Positions 19,143 through 28,422 of a DNA stretch of 64,000 bases are shown in pieces. Numbering within the stretch: the stretch's first letter is position 1; the number at the start of each line of letters is the position of its first letter. This DNA is from JANWXR01 sp964608265 (GTDB taxonomy: Bacteria; Chloroflexota; Anaerolineae; Anaerolineales; UBA6663): contig CAZSNP010000018.1 of the NCBI GenBank assembly GCA_964608265.1, positions 9,554-73,553 on the forward strand. The letters are read 5' to 3'. Position numbers and translations under genes: made by a program. The notes below the pieces were generated by a model. It made no database searches and was not told the origin of the DNA. It worked only from the letters and a program-made list of their open reading frames with translations.

Positions 19143-19931
19143 ATGCAGAACAAAGTCGTCTTCATCACCGGCGCGTCGTCGGGCATCGGCGCGGCGGCGG
19201 CGCGGGAGTTCGCGCGGCTCGGGGCGCGGGTGGCGCTGGTCGCGCGGCGCGCCGACCGGTTACACGCCCTCGCTGCTGAACTCGGCCCGAACGCGCACGC
19301 CCTCCCGGCCGATGTGACGCAACGCGCCGACCGTGAGCGCGTCATCGCGGCGACGCTCGAACGCTTCGGGCGGATAGATGTGCTCTTCAACAACGCCGGG
19401 GCGGCGCGGCTGGGATGGCTGGAGACGCTGACGGCCGAGGAAGTCGAGGCGCAGATTCAACTCAACCTGCTGGCCGTCATCGAGTTGACGCGGCTTGCCC
19501 TGCCGCCCATGCTCGCGCAGCGGAGCGGCCACATCATCAATCACGCCTCGGTGGCCGGGCACGTGGGCACGCCGACGTATTCGGTGTATTGCGCGACCAA
19601 GGCGGCGGTGATTGCGTTTTCAGAGGCGTTGCGACGGGAAGTGGGGCCGTGCGGCGTGTGGGTGTCGGTGCTCGCGCCGGGCGGCGTGGCCGAGACCGAG
19701 TTCGCCCGGGTCGCGGGCATCCAGCGCCGCACGCGCCTGACGACGCCGCGCTTCCTTCAGCCGACCGCGGCCGAGGTGGCCCGCGCCGTCGTGCGCCTCG
19801 TGCGCCACCCGCAGCGCGAACTCACCCTCCCGTGGCCGATGCGCGTCGCGGCGTGGATCAATCGCACTTTCCCCGCCTTGACGGATTGGGTGGTAACCGA
19901 GGGGTTTACAAAGCGTGAGAGACAACCCTAA
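19143..19931 (+). CDS. Short-chain dehydrogenase/reductase
   Basis: The 262-residue classical SDR has the Rossmann motif TGASSGIG, NNAG, the catalytic Ser in INHASVAG and YxxxK in YSVYCATK. It would oxidise or reduce a carbonyl or hydroxyl substrate with NAD(P). Arg-rich sequence after the second strand (VARRADRL) favours NADP. The substrate is unknown. The start lies only 10 nt after the lon terminator, and no SD is evident, so a leaderless or internally promoted mRNA is likely. Confidence 0.92.
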   Translation: MQNKVVFITGASSGIGAAAAREFARLGARVALVARRADRLHALAAELGPNAHALPADVTQRADRERVIAATLERFGRIDVLFNNAGAARLGWLETLTAEEVEAQIQLNLLAVIELTRLALPPMLAQRSGHIINHASVAGHVGTPTYSVYCATKAAVIAFSEALRREVGPCGVWVSVLAPGGVAETEFARVAGIQRRTRLTTPRFLQPTAAEVARAVVRLVRHPQRELTLPWPMRVAAWINRTFPALTDWVVTEGFTKRERQP

Positions 19932-20000
19932 CCGCAAAGACGCGAAGCACGCCAGGCTTTCGGACCTCCCTCACGCTCTTTGCGGCTTCGCCGTTCACTC

Positions 20001-23000
20001 TCACGCCGTGGCCACGATCGGCTCCTTGCCCTCGGCCAGCTTCGCCAGCACGGTCAGCAGCGCCGCGCGCCACTCGGCCTCGGGCAGGCGCGGCAACCAC
20101 AGCCGGTTCCTGCTCGTGCGCGCGCCGTCCAGCAGCGCCACCTCATAATAAGCCTGATCAAGTTGATCCATCGGCGGCAGCGTGAGCACGATCTGCCCGT
20201 TCTCGCTGCCCACCGCCAGCACCCCGGCGCGCACCGCCCGTAGCTTCACGCGCAGTTGATACAGCAGATTATCCACCGGCCTCGGCACCGGCCCGAAGCG
20301 GTCCCCGAGTTCGAGCCGCAACGCCTCGAGGTCACCCTCACCGCTCACGTTCGCCAGCCGTTGATACAGCCCGAGCCGCACCTTGCGATCCTCCACGTAA
20401 TCGGACGGGATGGAGATGGCGAGCGGCAATTCGATATTTGCCGAGACACCCAAATCCATCGGCGAGCCGGCGGGCTGCTGCGCACCTGCCACTTGCTCCT
20501 TGCTACCTGCGCCTTTCAGTTTCCGCACCGCCTGCGACAGCAGCCGCGTGTACAGGTGGAAGCCGACCGCCGTCACCTGCCCGCTTTGCCTGGGGCCGAG
20601 GATGTCGCCCGCGCCGCGCATCTCCAGATCGCGCATCGCAATCGAATACCCCGCGCCGAGGTCGGTCTGCTCGGCCAGCGTCTCCAATCGTTCGCGGGCC
20701 TCCGGGGTGGGGCGATGAGTCTTGTCGGTGAAGAAGTAGGCGTACGCCTGGGTTGCGCTGCGCCCCACGCGCCCGCGCAGTTGATAGAGTTGCGCCAGGC
20801 CAAATGTGTCGGCGCGATCCACGATCAACGTGTTCGCGTTCGGGATGTCGAGGCCCGACTCGATGATGGACGTGCACAGCAGGAGGTCAATCTCGCCCTC
20901 GCTGAACTCATCCATCACCCGCGAGAGTTGCCCCTCGTCCATCTGCCCGTGCGCGACGCCGATGGACGCCTCGGGCACCAGCCGTTCCAACCGCTCGCGG
21001 ATCACGCCGATGCTCTGCACGCGGTTGTGGACGAAGAAGACTTGCCCGTCACGATCGAGTTCGCGCAGGATGGCCTGGCGCACCAGCTTCTCGTTGTAGG
21101 CGCCGGTGTGGGTGAGCACGGGCAGCCGCTCCTCGGGCGGGGTGTTGATGGTGCTGATGTCGCGCAGGCCGGTGAGCGCGAAGTACAGCGTGCGCGGGAT
21201 GGGCGTCGCGGTCAGCGTCAGCACATCCACCTCGGTGCGCAGCCGCTTGAGCTTTTCCTTGTGCGTCACGCCGAAGCGCTGCTCCTCATCCACAATCAAC
21301 AGCCCGAGGTTCTTGAACTGCACATCCTTTTGCAGCAACCGGTGCGTGCCGACGAGGATATCCACTTGCCCCTCGCCCATTTGCCGGAGGATGGCCCGCA
21401 TCTGCGGCGCGGTGCGGAAGCGCGAGAGCATCTCGACTTTGATAGGGTAGGGCGCGAGGCGATTCTGAAAGGTGTGATAGTGCTGCTGAGCCAGCACCGT
21501 CGTCGGCACGAGGAGGGCGACCTGCGCGCCGTCGGTCACCGCCTTGAAGGCGGCCCGCAGCGCGACCTCCGTTTTGCCGAAACCCACATCCCCGCAGATC
21601 AATCGGTCCATCGGGCGCGCGCGCTGCATGTCGGCCTTGACATCTTCGATGGCCCGCATCTGGTCGGCGGTCTCCACGAACGGGAACGACCCCTCAAGCT
21701 CGGCCTGCCACGGCGAGTCGGGGTTGAAGGCGCGCTTGCCGACCGTTGCGCGCCGCGCGTACAGATCGAGCAATTCGCGCGCCAGCTCCTCCACCGCCTG
21801 TTTGGCCTTGCTCCTGGCCGTGTGCCACTCCGGTGAGCCGAGGCGCGAAAGGGTCGGGGGCTGGTCGTCAGCGCCGACGTACTTCGTCAACCGGTCGGCC
21901 TGATACACCGGCACATACAACTCATCGCCCTCGGCGAATTCGAGCACGAGGTATTCGCGCTCCAACCCATCCACCGTGCGCTTGCCCAACTCGCGGAAAC
22001 GCCCGATGCCGAAGTCCTCGTGCACGATGTAATCGCCGGCGATGATGTGGGCGTAGTTCGCCTCGGGCGCGGCCGCCGCGCGCTTCTCGCGCCGGTGCGC
22101 CCGCGCCCGCGCCAGCCCGAATATCTCCGCATCGGTCAAAAGGTTGAGCGGCGCCGGAGCAGCGCCCGGCCGCGACAGCCGCCACCCCTCCGACAACGCC
22201 CCGCTGAGGAACGTCACGCTCCCCGGCGCGGGCGGATCGGTGACCACCCCGGTCAGCGTCGCGCGCCCATGCCCGGCGTTCCACAATTCGCTCAGCCGGT
22301 GCGCCTGGCGCGAGATGACGACGACGGCCTCGCCCGCAAGCGTGGCGTGATCGATTTGTTCGAGCAGCGGCTTGACCTGCCCGCCAAAGCGTGGCGCGAC
22401 ATGAAATTGCGCCGCGAGATCCGTCGCCGCTGAGTTTGCCTCGCCTCCACCCAGCGTCAGCGGCCGGCGCCCCGACAGTTCGTCCTGCAATTCCGCCCAC
22501 GTCAGATACGGGATCGGAAAATCGGGCGCGATGGTGCCGGCCTCCAATTGCAGCTGGCGTTGCTCGACGGCGTGCTCCTCCAGTTCGGCCACCGTGGCGG
22601 CAAGCTCGGCCCAATCCTCGATGATCAACAGCGACCGATCGGGCAGGTACTCGAGCAGGCCGGCCGGCGGGTACATCACCGGGATGAGGGCCTCGAGGCT
22701 GAGAGGGTCGTAGCCCGGCGGCCTGAACTTCGGCAGCCCCTCGCGCGCCGGGGTGATGGTCACGCCGGCTGCTTTTTCGCCGGAGCGTTGCGTGGCGGGG
22801 TCGAAGCGGCGGATGGTGTCGAGCGCATCCCCGAACAACTCGATCCGCACCGGTTGCTCGTCGGCCATCGGGAACACATCCACCAGGCCGCCGCGCCGCG
22901 AGAACTGGCCCGGTTCCACGACGATGCTCTGCGCCTCGTAGCCGATCTCGACCCACGCGGCGAGCAGTTTCTCCAGTCGCACGCTTTGCTGTACTTTCAA

Positions 23001-23453
23001 GGCATGCGTGTGGGCGAGGAACTCGCGGCGCGGCAGCGTGCGCGTCATCAGCGCGCGGGCTGAGGTGATGACGACGGGAGGCGGCGCGCTCGGCGGTGTG
23101 AGGGTTGCGTACGGCGCGAGCGAGGCCAGCGCGGCGAGCCGGTTGCGGAGCGGGCGCGCGCCCCAGCCCACCGGCTCGTAGAACAACGGCGTCGGTTCGC
23201 CGAAGTGGAGCAGCCGCAACCCCGGCGCCCACACGCTGAGTTCCTCGACAAACGTCAGCGCGCGATCGGGGCGGGCGGTGATGAGGACGACGGGCTGAGA
23301 CGCCGTCGCCACAACGGAAGCCGTCACCGGCACGCGCGCGGCGCGCGGCACGCCCAGCGTCAGTGGCCGGCGTGTGCCGGATTCCAGCGCCGCGATGAGT
23401 TCGGCGTGGGCCGGCGAGTGTTGCAGCGCGGGCAAGAGGCCACTGAGGTTCAT
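20001..23453 (-). CDS. mfd: Transcription-repair coupling factor Mfd
   Basis: The 1150-residue protein has the N-terminal UvrB-homology region, the RNA polymerase interaction domain (DYIVHEDFGIGRFREL, then LEREYLVLEFAEGDELYVPV), helicase motifs GDVGFGKTE (about 621) and DEEQRFGV (about 722), LTLTATPIPRTL, and the C-terminal TRCF domain. Mfd releases stalled RNA polymerase and recruits UvrA. The start codon lies 5 nt after the T-tract of a terminator that follows pth, so the gene has almost no room for its own promoter or SD. Confidence 0.97.
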   Translation of the reverse strand: MNLSGLLPALQHSPAHAELIAALESGTRRPLTLGVPRAARVPVTASVVATASQPVVLITARPDRALTFVEELSVWAPGLRLLHFGEPTPLFYEPVGWGARPLRNRLAALASLAPYATLTPPSAPPPVVITSARALMTRTLPRREFLAHTHALKVQQSVRLEKLLAAWVEIGYEAQSIVVEPGQFSRRGGLVDVFPMADEQPVRIELFGDALDTIRRFDPATQRSGEKAAGVTITPAREGLPKFRPPGYDPLSLEALIPVMYPPAGLLEYLPDRSLLIIEDWAELAATVAELEEHAVEQRQLQLEAGTIAPDFPIPYLTWAELQDELSGRRPLTLGGGEANSAATDLAAQFHVAPRFGGQVKPLLEQIDHATLAGEAVVVISRQAHRLSELWNAGHGRATLTGVVTDPPAPGSVTFLSGALSEGWRLSRPGAAPAPLNLLTDAEIFGLARARAHRREKRAAAAPEANYAHIIAGDYIVHEDFGIGRFRELGKRTVDGLEREYLVLEFAEGDELYVPVYQADRLTKYVGADDQPPTLSRLGSPEWHTARSKAKQAVEELARELLDLYARRATVGKRAFNPDSPWQAELEGSFPFVETADQMRAIEDVKADMQRARPMDRLICGDVGFGKTEVALRAAFKAVTDGAQVALLVPTTVLAQQHYHTFQNRLAPYPIKVEMLSRFRTAPQMRAILRQMGEGQVDILVGTHRLLQKDVQFKNLGLLIVDEEQRFGVTHKEKLKRLRTEVDVLTLTATPIPRTLYFALTGLRDISTINTPPEERLPVLTHTGAYNEKLVRQAILRELDRDGQVFFVHNRVQSIGVIRERLERLVPEASIGVAHGQMDEGQLSRVMDEFSEGEIDLLLCTSIIESGLDIPNANTLIVDRADTFGLAQLYQLRGRVGRSATQAYAYFFTDKTHRPTPEARERLETLAEQTDLGAGYSIAMRDLEMRGAGDILGPRQSGQVTAVGFHLYTRLLSQAVRKLKGAGSKEQVAGAQQPAGSPMDLGVSANIELPLAISIPSDYVEDRKVRLGLYQRLANVSGEGDLEALRLELGDRFGPVPRPVDNLLYQLRVKLRAVRAGVLAVGSENGQIVLTLPPMDQLDQAYYEVALLDGARTSRNRLWLPRLPEAEWRAALLTVLAKLAEGKEPIVATA

Positions 23454-23457
23454 ACAA

Positions 23458-23487
23458 CAAAAAGCGGATGGGGCTGGCCCATCCGCT
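23458..23487 (-). terminator. Terminator between pth and mfd
   Basis: On the minus strand a 10-bp stem AGCGGATGGG/CCCATCCGCT with a 5-nt loop is followed by TTTTTG. The stem is the same as in the 3071-3171 palindrome, so a dispersed repeat may have been recruited. It ends 5 nt before the mfd ATG. Confidence 0.75.
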
Positions 23488-23513
23488 AAGTTTAGCGCAA
23501 CCGCCGGTGATGG

Positions 23514-24110
23514 CTAACCCTGGCGATCCGCCGGCCCGTTGAAACGGCTCATCGTCAGTTGCGGGCCGTCCTTGATGAACGAGTCGACCACATCCACGGC
23601 TCGCTTCAAGACGATATCGACTTCATCCAAATCACCTTGTTTGAAATCCTGCAAGACAAACGACGCTGACGGCGTCTGGCCCGGCGGGCGACCGATGCCC
23701 AACCGCAGCCGCGAAAATCTATCGGAGCCGATGGTGTCGATGATGGACTGCAGGCCGCGTTGGCCGCCGGCGGTGCCGCGCGGGCGGAGCCGCAACGTGC
23801 CAAACGGTATGGCCAGGTCATCAACGATGACGAGCAACTTGTCAATCGGCACGTTGTAGAAACGCATCAATTGACCGACCGCTTCGCCGGACTGATTCAT
23901 ATACGTTTGCGGCTTGACCAACACGACCGGCGCCCCGTGAATGGTCCCGGTGGTATACAGCGCGCGGCCCTGTTTGCGCGTGAAGCCCGCCATCTCGTGT
24001 CGCTCGGCCACTTCATCCAGCGCCATGAAGCCGAGGTTATGCCGATTGAGGCGGTACTCGCGCCCGGGATTGCCCAAACCGACAATCAAGTACTGCTGTA
24101 TTTCAGACAC
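23514..24110 (-). CDS. pth: Peptidyl-tRNA hydrolase
   Basis: The 198-residue enzyme releases tRNA from dropped-off peptidyl-tRNA. IVGLGNPGREY, the catalytic His in RHNLGFM, VKPQTYMNQSG and VIVDDLAIPFG are present. The usual GGHNGL reads GGQRGL here, so the second conserved His/Asn pair of the substrate clamp has changed. The length is normal. It lies 39 nt after the exported-protein gene and is probably in its operon. Confidence 0.95.
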   Translation of the reverse strand: MSEIQQYLIVGLGNPGREYRLNRHNLGFMALDEVAERHEMAGFTRKQGRALYTTGTIHGAPVVLVKPQTYMNQSGEAVGQLMRFYNVPIDKLLVIVDDLAIPFGTLRLRPRGTAGGQRGLQSIIDTIGSDRFSRLRLGIGRPPGQTPSASFVLQDFKQGDLDEVDIVLKRAVDVVDSFIKDGPQLTMSRFNGPADRQG

Positions 24111-24149
24111 GCTGACCTCGATGATTCTCAGGGACTGACCCTGTTGGGA

Positions 24150-24842
24150 TCAACCGCTACGATCACGACGCCAGAAATGGCGCAGTGCCACCCTAATCCC
24201 CAGATAAACCCCCAGGATTGAAAACAGCGCGAACGATAGCGTCACACCATCCCAAAAAGCCGCTTCGTACTGCGCCGTTGCAAGCACCGTGCTCGCGAAT
24301 GATACCGCATTTGCCCCCGAAGATAGTAGTGGATTTTGTGGGTCTGTCGCTGTAGACGAGCCAACGGCAATCGCCGTTACGGTCGGGCCGAGCGGCATTG
24401 TGGCGGTGGGTGAGGGGGTTACGGTGGGTGTGGGGGTGGGCGTTGCCGGCGGGGCGACATTATTCGCCACCCGGATGCCGCGCACCACGGTCTCGACGAA
24501 GGTGCGCTCTCCGGTGTAAACCCGCAGCCGCAGGGCGAACTGGCCGTCGGTGAGGCCGGTCGTATCCCACAGACCCAGCGCGCCTCCCTCCACCGGCGCG
24601 GTCACCCGCTCACCGATCGAAAACCAGGTTCCAGTCGGGTCGGGATCATACGCAAAGGCCAGCTCGTAGCGTTGGAACCCGGCGGCAGCAGCGGTACCCG
24701 CGATAGTCACCAGGCCCTGCACCGGTTGCCCGGCCGCCGGAAAGGTGATGGCGACGCCCGGCTGCTCCTGTGCCCGGCTGACCGAAGGCATAGCCATCTC
24801 AAGCAGCACAAACAGCAGGGCCACACCCATCAACCGGCGCAT
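24150..24842 (-). CDS. Exported Ig-like protein with C-terminal membrane anchor
   Basis: The roughly 230-residue protein has a signal peptide (MRRLMGVALLFVLLEMAM), one Ig-like domain (VAITFPAAGQPVQGLVTIAG onward), a Thr-Pro-rich linker (PATPTPTPTVTPSPT) and a C-terminal membrane segment followed by a basic tail. The domain would be displayed outside the cell and anchored at its C-terminus. ATG 24842 fits a leaderless mRNA from the promoter at 24851-24879. An ECF sigma gene is divergent, and a sensor role is possible but unproven. Confidence 0.75.
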   Translation of the reverse strand: MRRLMGVALLFVLLEMAMPSVSRAQEQPGVAITFPAAGQPVQGLVTIAGTAAAAGFQRYELAFAYDPDPTGTWFSIGERVTAPVEGGALGLWDTTGLTDGQFALRLRVYTGERTFVETVVRGIRVANNVAPPATPTPTPTVTPSPTATMPLGPTVTAIAVGSSTATDPQNPLLSSGANAVSFASTVLATAQYEAAFWDGVTLSFALFSILGVYLGIRVALRHFWRRDRSG

Positions 24843-24850
24843 GGCGGCGG

Positions 24851-24912
24851 AGTGTAGCACGCGACCCGGTCACCGTCAAAATTTTGACCCTGTCCGGCGC
24901 GTTTGTTATACT
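24851..24912. promoter_or_regulatory. Divergent overlapping promoters sharing a 14-bp palindrome
   Basis: Plus strand: TTGACC (24884-24889), 17 bp, TATACT (24907-24912), towards the sigma-factor gene. Minus strand: TTGACG (24879-24874), 17 bp, TACACT (24856-24851), towards the exported-protein gene. Both -35 boxes are built into the perfect palindrome GTCAAAATTTTGAC (24875-24888), so the two promoters must compete or share a regulator. Confidence 0.75.
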
Positions 24913-24993
24913 GCCTGCATCCCAGCAACTTTCGCGGGCAGCCGGTGTTTTACAGAATGACTGTGCGAAGCCCGCGGCAGGAGCCAACACGCG

Positions 24994-25620
24994 GTGCAAT
25001 CTCACAGCGAGGAAGCTGAGCTGGTCGCACGCGCCAAGACCGACCCGGAGGCGTTCGGGCTGCTCTATGAGCGCTACGTGCGGCCAATTTACAACTACAT
25101 CTATTATCGGACCGGGAACACGCAGGATGCCGAGGACCTGACGGCGCGGGTGTTTCAAAGGGTGAGCCAGCATTTGCCGCGCTACGCCGAGCGTGGGTTG
25201 CCCTTCAGCGCCTGGCTGTATCGCATCGCCCACAACGCGGTGGCCAACTGGCACCGCGATGAGTCGCGGCGGCGGGCGCTGGCGCTCAACGGGGCGGCGT
25301 TGACCGACCTGCGAACCGAGGCGCCCGAGGTGACGCTCGAAGTGGCCCGCCAGCAGGAGGTGTTGATTCAGGCCCTCCATCGCCTGCCGGGGGAGCGCCA
25401 GCAGCTCATCATCCTGAAGTTCGTCGAGCAGTTGTCGAACGCTGAAATCGGCGTCATCATGGGCCGCAGCGAGGGCGCTATCAAGAGCCTCTATCATCGC
25501 ACGCTCCTGTCGCTGCGGGAGGAATTGGAGACGCTGGAGCAGAACGGCCATGCCCAGGCTGAGGTCTCACAACCCTGGCTGAACCGTGTCTTTGGTCCAA
25601 GAGGAAAAACATCGTCATGA
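24994..25620 (+). CDS. ECF-type sigma-70 factor
   Basis: The 208-residue protein has sigma region 2 (FGLLYERYVRPIYNYIYYRT, then DAEDLTARVFQRV, FSAWLYRIAHNAVANWHRD) and region 4 (LPGERQQLIILKFVEQLSNAEI, then GRSEGAIKSLYHRTLLSLRE) without regions 1 and 3, as in ECF sigma factors. GTG 24994 follows AGGAG. It overlaps degV by ATGA. A small membrane protein lies downstream of degV and could be the cognate anti-sigma factor. Confidence 0.92.
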   Translation: MQSHSEEAELVARAKTDPEAFGLLYERYVRPIYNYIYYRTGNTQDAEDLTARVFQRVSQHLPRYAERGLPFSAWLYRIAHNAVANWHRDESRRRALALNGAALTDLRTEAPEVTLEVARQQEVLIQALHRLPGERQQLIILKFVEQLSNAEIGVIMGRSEGAIKSLYHRTLLSLREELETLEQNGHAQAEVSQPWLNRVFGPRGKTSS

Positions 25621-26474
25621 GCCAAGCCATTGCCATTGTCACCGACTCGACCGCCTATCTGCCGCAGGCGATACGGGAGCAGTACCCGATTGAGGTCGTG
25701 CCGCAAGTGGTCGTGTGGTCCAACGAGTCATATCGAGATGGGGTGGACATCCAGGCCGGTGAGTTCTTCGAGCGCCTGAAGGTCGACCCGGTGCATCCGA
25801 CGACCTCGGTGGCCTCGCTCGGCGACATTCAGGCCATCTACGCCAAAGCCGCCGCCCGGGCCGACGCCGTCATCGGCATCCACCTCTCGGCCAAACTCTC
25901 GAATACTTTCTCGGTGGCCGAGGAGGCCGTCAAATCTATCTCGGGCAAGGAAGTGCACGTCATCAACTCGCAGACCACCTCAATGGCGATGGGCTTTTTG
26001 GTGCTGGCCGCCGCCCGCGCCGCGGCTGCCGGTCGCCCGGCCAGCGAGGTCGCCAAACTCGTGCGCGACTCCATCCCCCGCACCGGCCTGCTGTTGACGC
26101 TGGAAACCCTCAAGTATCTGCAGCGCGGTGGCCGCATTGGCGCGGCCCAGGCCTTCATGGGCGGTGTGCTCGATTTGAAACCCATCCTCGAAGTGCGCGA
26201 TGGCGTCATCCATCCTCTCGAACGGGTGCGGTCGAAGAGGAAGGCCGTGGCGCGCCTGCTGGATGTGATGGCCGAGCGCGTAGCCGGGAAGACGGGCATC
26301 CGCCTGGCCGTCATCCATGCGGCGGCGCCGGCCGAGGGGGCCGAGGTGCTTGAATCCGCGCGCACCCGTTTTGGCAGCGCGCTGGTGGAATCACTGTTGA
26401 CGGATGTCAGCCCAACCGTGGCCGTGCACACCGGCCCCGGCACCATCGGCCTGACGTACAGCGAGGGGATCTGA
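25617..26474 (+). CDS. DegV/FakB-type fatty-acid-binding protein
   Basis: The 285-residue protein has the DegV signature: IVTDSTAYLP at the start, HPTTSVAS, the IHLSAKLSNTF loop that binds the carboxylate, and LKYLQRGGRIG. FakB proteins present fatty acids to the kinase FakA for entry into phospholipid synthesis. Translation is coupled to the sigma factor by a 4-nt overlap. No fakA is visible in the window. Confidence 0.93.
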   Translation: MSQAIAIVTDSTAYLPQAIREQYPIEVVPQVVVWSNESYRDGVDIQAGEFFERLKVDPVHPTTSVASLGDIQAIYAKAAARADAVIGIHLSAKLSNTFSVAEEAVKSISGKEVHVINSQTTSMAMGFLVLAAARAAAAGRPASEVAKLVRDSIPRTGLLLTLETLKYLQRGGRIGAAQAFMGGVLDLKPILEVRDGVIHPLERVRSKRKAVARLLDVMAERVAGKTGIRLAVIHAAAPAEGAEVLESARTRFGSALVESLLTDVSPTVAVHTGPGTIGLTYSEGI

Positions 26475-26476
26475 CC

Positions 26477-26836
26477 ATGAAAATCCGCGAAGTTGAATCC
26501 CTGCTCGTCGCTCACGCCGAGGCGCTCAACCGCCAGCGCGGCGAGGCGTTCGAGTCCGACCTCAGCCACTATCGCCCGGTCAAAGCCTCGGCCGTGGAGC
26601 CGCTGTTCCGCGCGGCGGCCCTGGCCAGGGCGACGTTGCGCCGCGTGCAACCTCGACCCGACTTTGTGGCCGACCTCAAGGCGCGCCTGGTCGCTGCCCA
26701 CGCGAAGAGGCCACAGAACGGCGGCGCGGTGTGGCTCGTCGCGGGGGTCGGCGGCCTGTTGTCTATCCTCAGCCTGGTGGTGATTGGGGTGCGCCGGGGC
26801 CAAGCGGCGCGTCGTGTGGCCGTGCCGCAGCGTTAG
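26477..26836 (+). CDS. Small single-pass membrane protein, possible anti-sigma factor
   Basis: The 119-residue protein has a soluble N-terminal part with a PRPDFVADLKARLVAAH segment, then one membrane helix (about 85-106, VWLVAGVGGLLSILSLVVIG) and a short basic tail. It starts 2 nt after the degV stop in the sigma-factor operon. The layout (cytoplasmic N-terminus, one membrane helix, ECF operon) fits an anti-sigma factor, but I see no zinc-binding HxxxCxxC motif, so this remains an inference from context. Confidence 0.55.
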   Translation: MKIREVESLLVAHAEALNRQRGEAFESDLSHYRPVKASAVEPLFRAAALARATLRRVQPRPDFVADLKARLVAAHAKRPQNGGAVWLVAGVGGLLSILSLVVIGVRRGQAARRVAVPQR

Positions 26837-26943
26837 CGCCTGCGCTCAAAGAGCCATTGCGACGAGCCAGCCCGCACGGGTTGGCTCGTTCGTTTTGTCG
26901 TAACCGCGGCCGCCAGTCGGCAACGTGATAGAATCCGCGCGCG

Positions 26944-28311
26944 ATGCGATATCACATTTGGACCGAAGGTTGCCAGATGAACGTGGCCGACTCGCAGCGC
27001 GTGGCCAGCGCCCTCGAGCGATTGGGTTATCAACCCGAGGCGGAGATCGAGCAGGCCGACGTCATCGTGCTGAATACGTGCGTCGTGCGGCAGAGCGCCG
27101 AGGACAAAGCCTACGGTCGCCTGACCTCGCTGCTGCCCGTCAAGCGCCGCCGGCCCGACCTCGTCATCAACGTGATGGGCTGCCTGGTCGGGGTGCGCGG
27201 GGCGGAGACGTTGAAGGCCAACCTGCCGATGGTGGATGTGTTCTCGCCGCCCTCCGAGCCGGGGCCGCTGGTGAAGTACCTGCTCGAACGCGACGGGCGC
27301 GACCTGGCCGAGGCCGAGACGTTGCAACGCTTCGCCTTCCAGGACGAAGCGACGACGGTCCTCAACCCCAACGCCGATTATCAACTCCCGCTCGCCCAGC
27401 GCGGGCAACTCATCAGCGCGCATGTCCCGGTCGTTTACGGCTGCTCGCACGCCTGCACCTTCTGCATCATCCCCTACCGGCGAGGCGTCGAGCGCTCGCG
27501 GCCGGTGGGTGAGATCGCCGCCGAGGTGCGCGCGCTGGTCGCGCAGGGCGTTAAAGAAGTGACGCTGCTCGGGCAGATCGTCGATCGCTACGGCGCGGAT
27601 ATCCCCGACGGGCCGAACCTCGCCCAACTCCTGCGCGCCATCCACTCGATTGAGGGCCTCGAGCGCATCCGCTTCCTCACCTCGCATCCGAACTGGATGA
27701 CGGAGGCGCTGTTGCGCGCGGTGGCCGAGTTGCCCAAGGTGTGTGAGCACATCGAGGTGCCGGTGCAGGCCGGCGACGACGAGGTGCTGCGCAACATGAA
27801 GCGCGGCTACACCAACCGCGACTATCGCCGGCTGGTCGAACGGATTCGGGCTCTTATCCCGAACGGTTCGATTGCGACCGACATCATCGTCGGCTTCCCC
27901 GGTGAGACCGAGGCCCAGTTCCAGCAAACGTACGACCTGCTCGCGGAGCTGAAGCTTGATGTGGTTCACCTGGCCCGCTACTCGACGCGACCCGGCACGG
28001 TGGCCGCCCGCCGGCTGACCGATGACGTTTCCGAAGACGAGAAAATGCGGCGCTTCCGCCTGCTCGAAGATTTGCAGGCCGAGGTGCAGGCACAGATCAA
28101 CACGCGGACCCTCGGGCAGACGGTCGAAGTGCTGGTCGAGGAAAGCCACAAAGGCAAGTGGCGGGGCCGCACCCGGACGAACAAGCTCGTCTTCTTCGCC
28201 GCACCGGATGACCTGAAAGGTCAGACCGTGCCGGTCACGATCACCGCCACGAGCGCCTGGAGCCTGCAGGGCGAGCTGGCGCCGGCCGCCATCCCCTTGC
28301 CGGTGGGATAG
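26944..28311 (+). CDS. miaB: tRNA-2-methylthio-N6-isopentenyladenosine synthase
   Basis: The 455-residue radical-SAM methylthiotransferase has the N-terminal UPF0004 domain with three cluster Cys (EGCQMN, NTCVV, MGCL), the radical-SAM triad CSHACTFC (about 167) and a C-terminal TRAM domain. It adds a methylthio group to i6A37 of tRNAs. The -10-like TAGAAT at 26929-26934 lies 9 nt before the ATG, suggesting a leaderless mRNA. Confidence 0.95.
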   Translation: MRYHIWTEGCQMNVADSQRVASALERLGYQPEAEIEQADVIVLNTCVVRQSAEDKAYGRLTSLLPVKRRRPDLVINVMGCLVGVRGAETLKANLPMVDVFSPPSEPGPLVKYLLERDGRDLAEAETLQRFAFQDEATTVLNPNADYQLPLAQRGQLISAHVPVVYGCSHACTFCIIPYRRGVERSRPVGEIAAEVRALVAQGVKEVTLLGQIVDRYGADIPDGPNLAQLLRAIHSIEGLERIRFLTSHPNWMTEALLRAVAELPKVCEHIEVPVQAGDDEVLRNMKRGYTNRDYRRLVERIRALIPNGSIATDIIVGFPGETEAQFQQTYDLLAELKLDVVHLARYSTRPGTVAARRLTDDVSEDEKMRRFRLLEDLQAEVQAQINTRTLGQTVEVLVEESHKGKWRGRTRTNKLVFFAAPDDLKGQTVPVTITATSAWSLQGELAPAAIPLPVG

Positions 28312-28422
28312 TCGCTGCCCTGAGACTTTAGTCCCCCAAAACGGAACGCTAACCGACTCAAGCCTAATCTCAGGCTGATTTCGCCCGCTGAGCGCGGCGT
28401 CCTCCGCTAAAATGTGCGCGTC

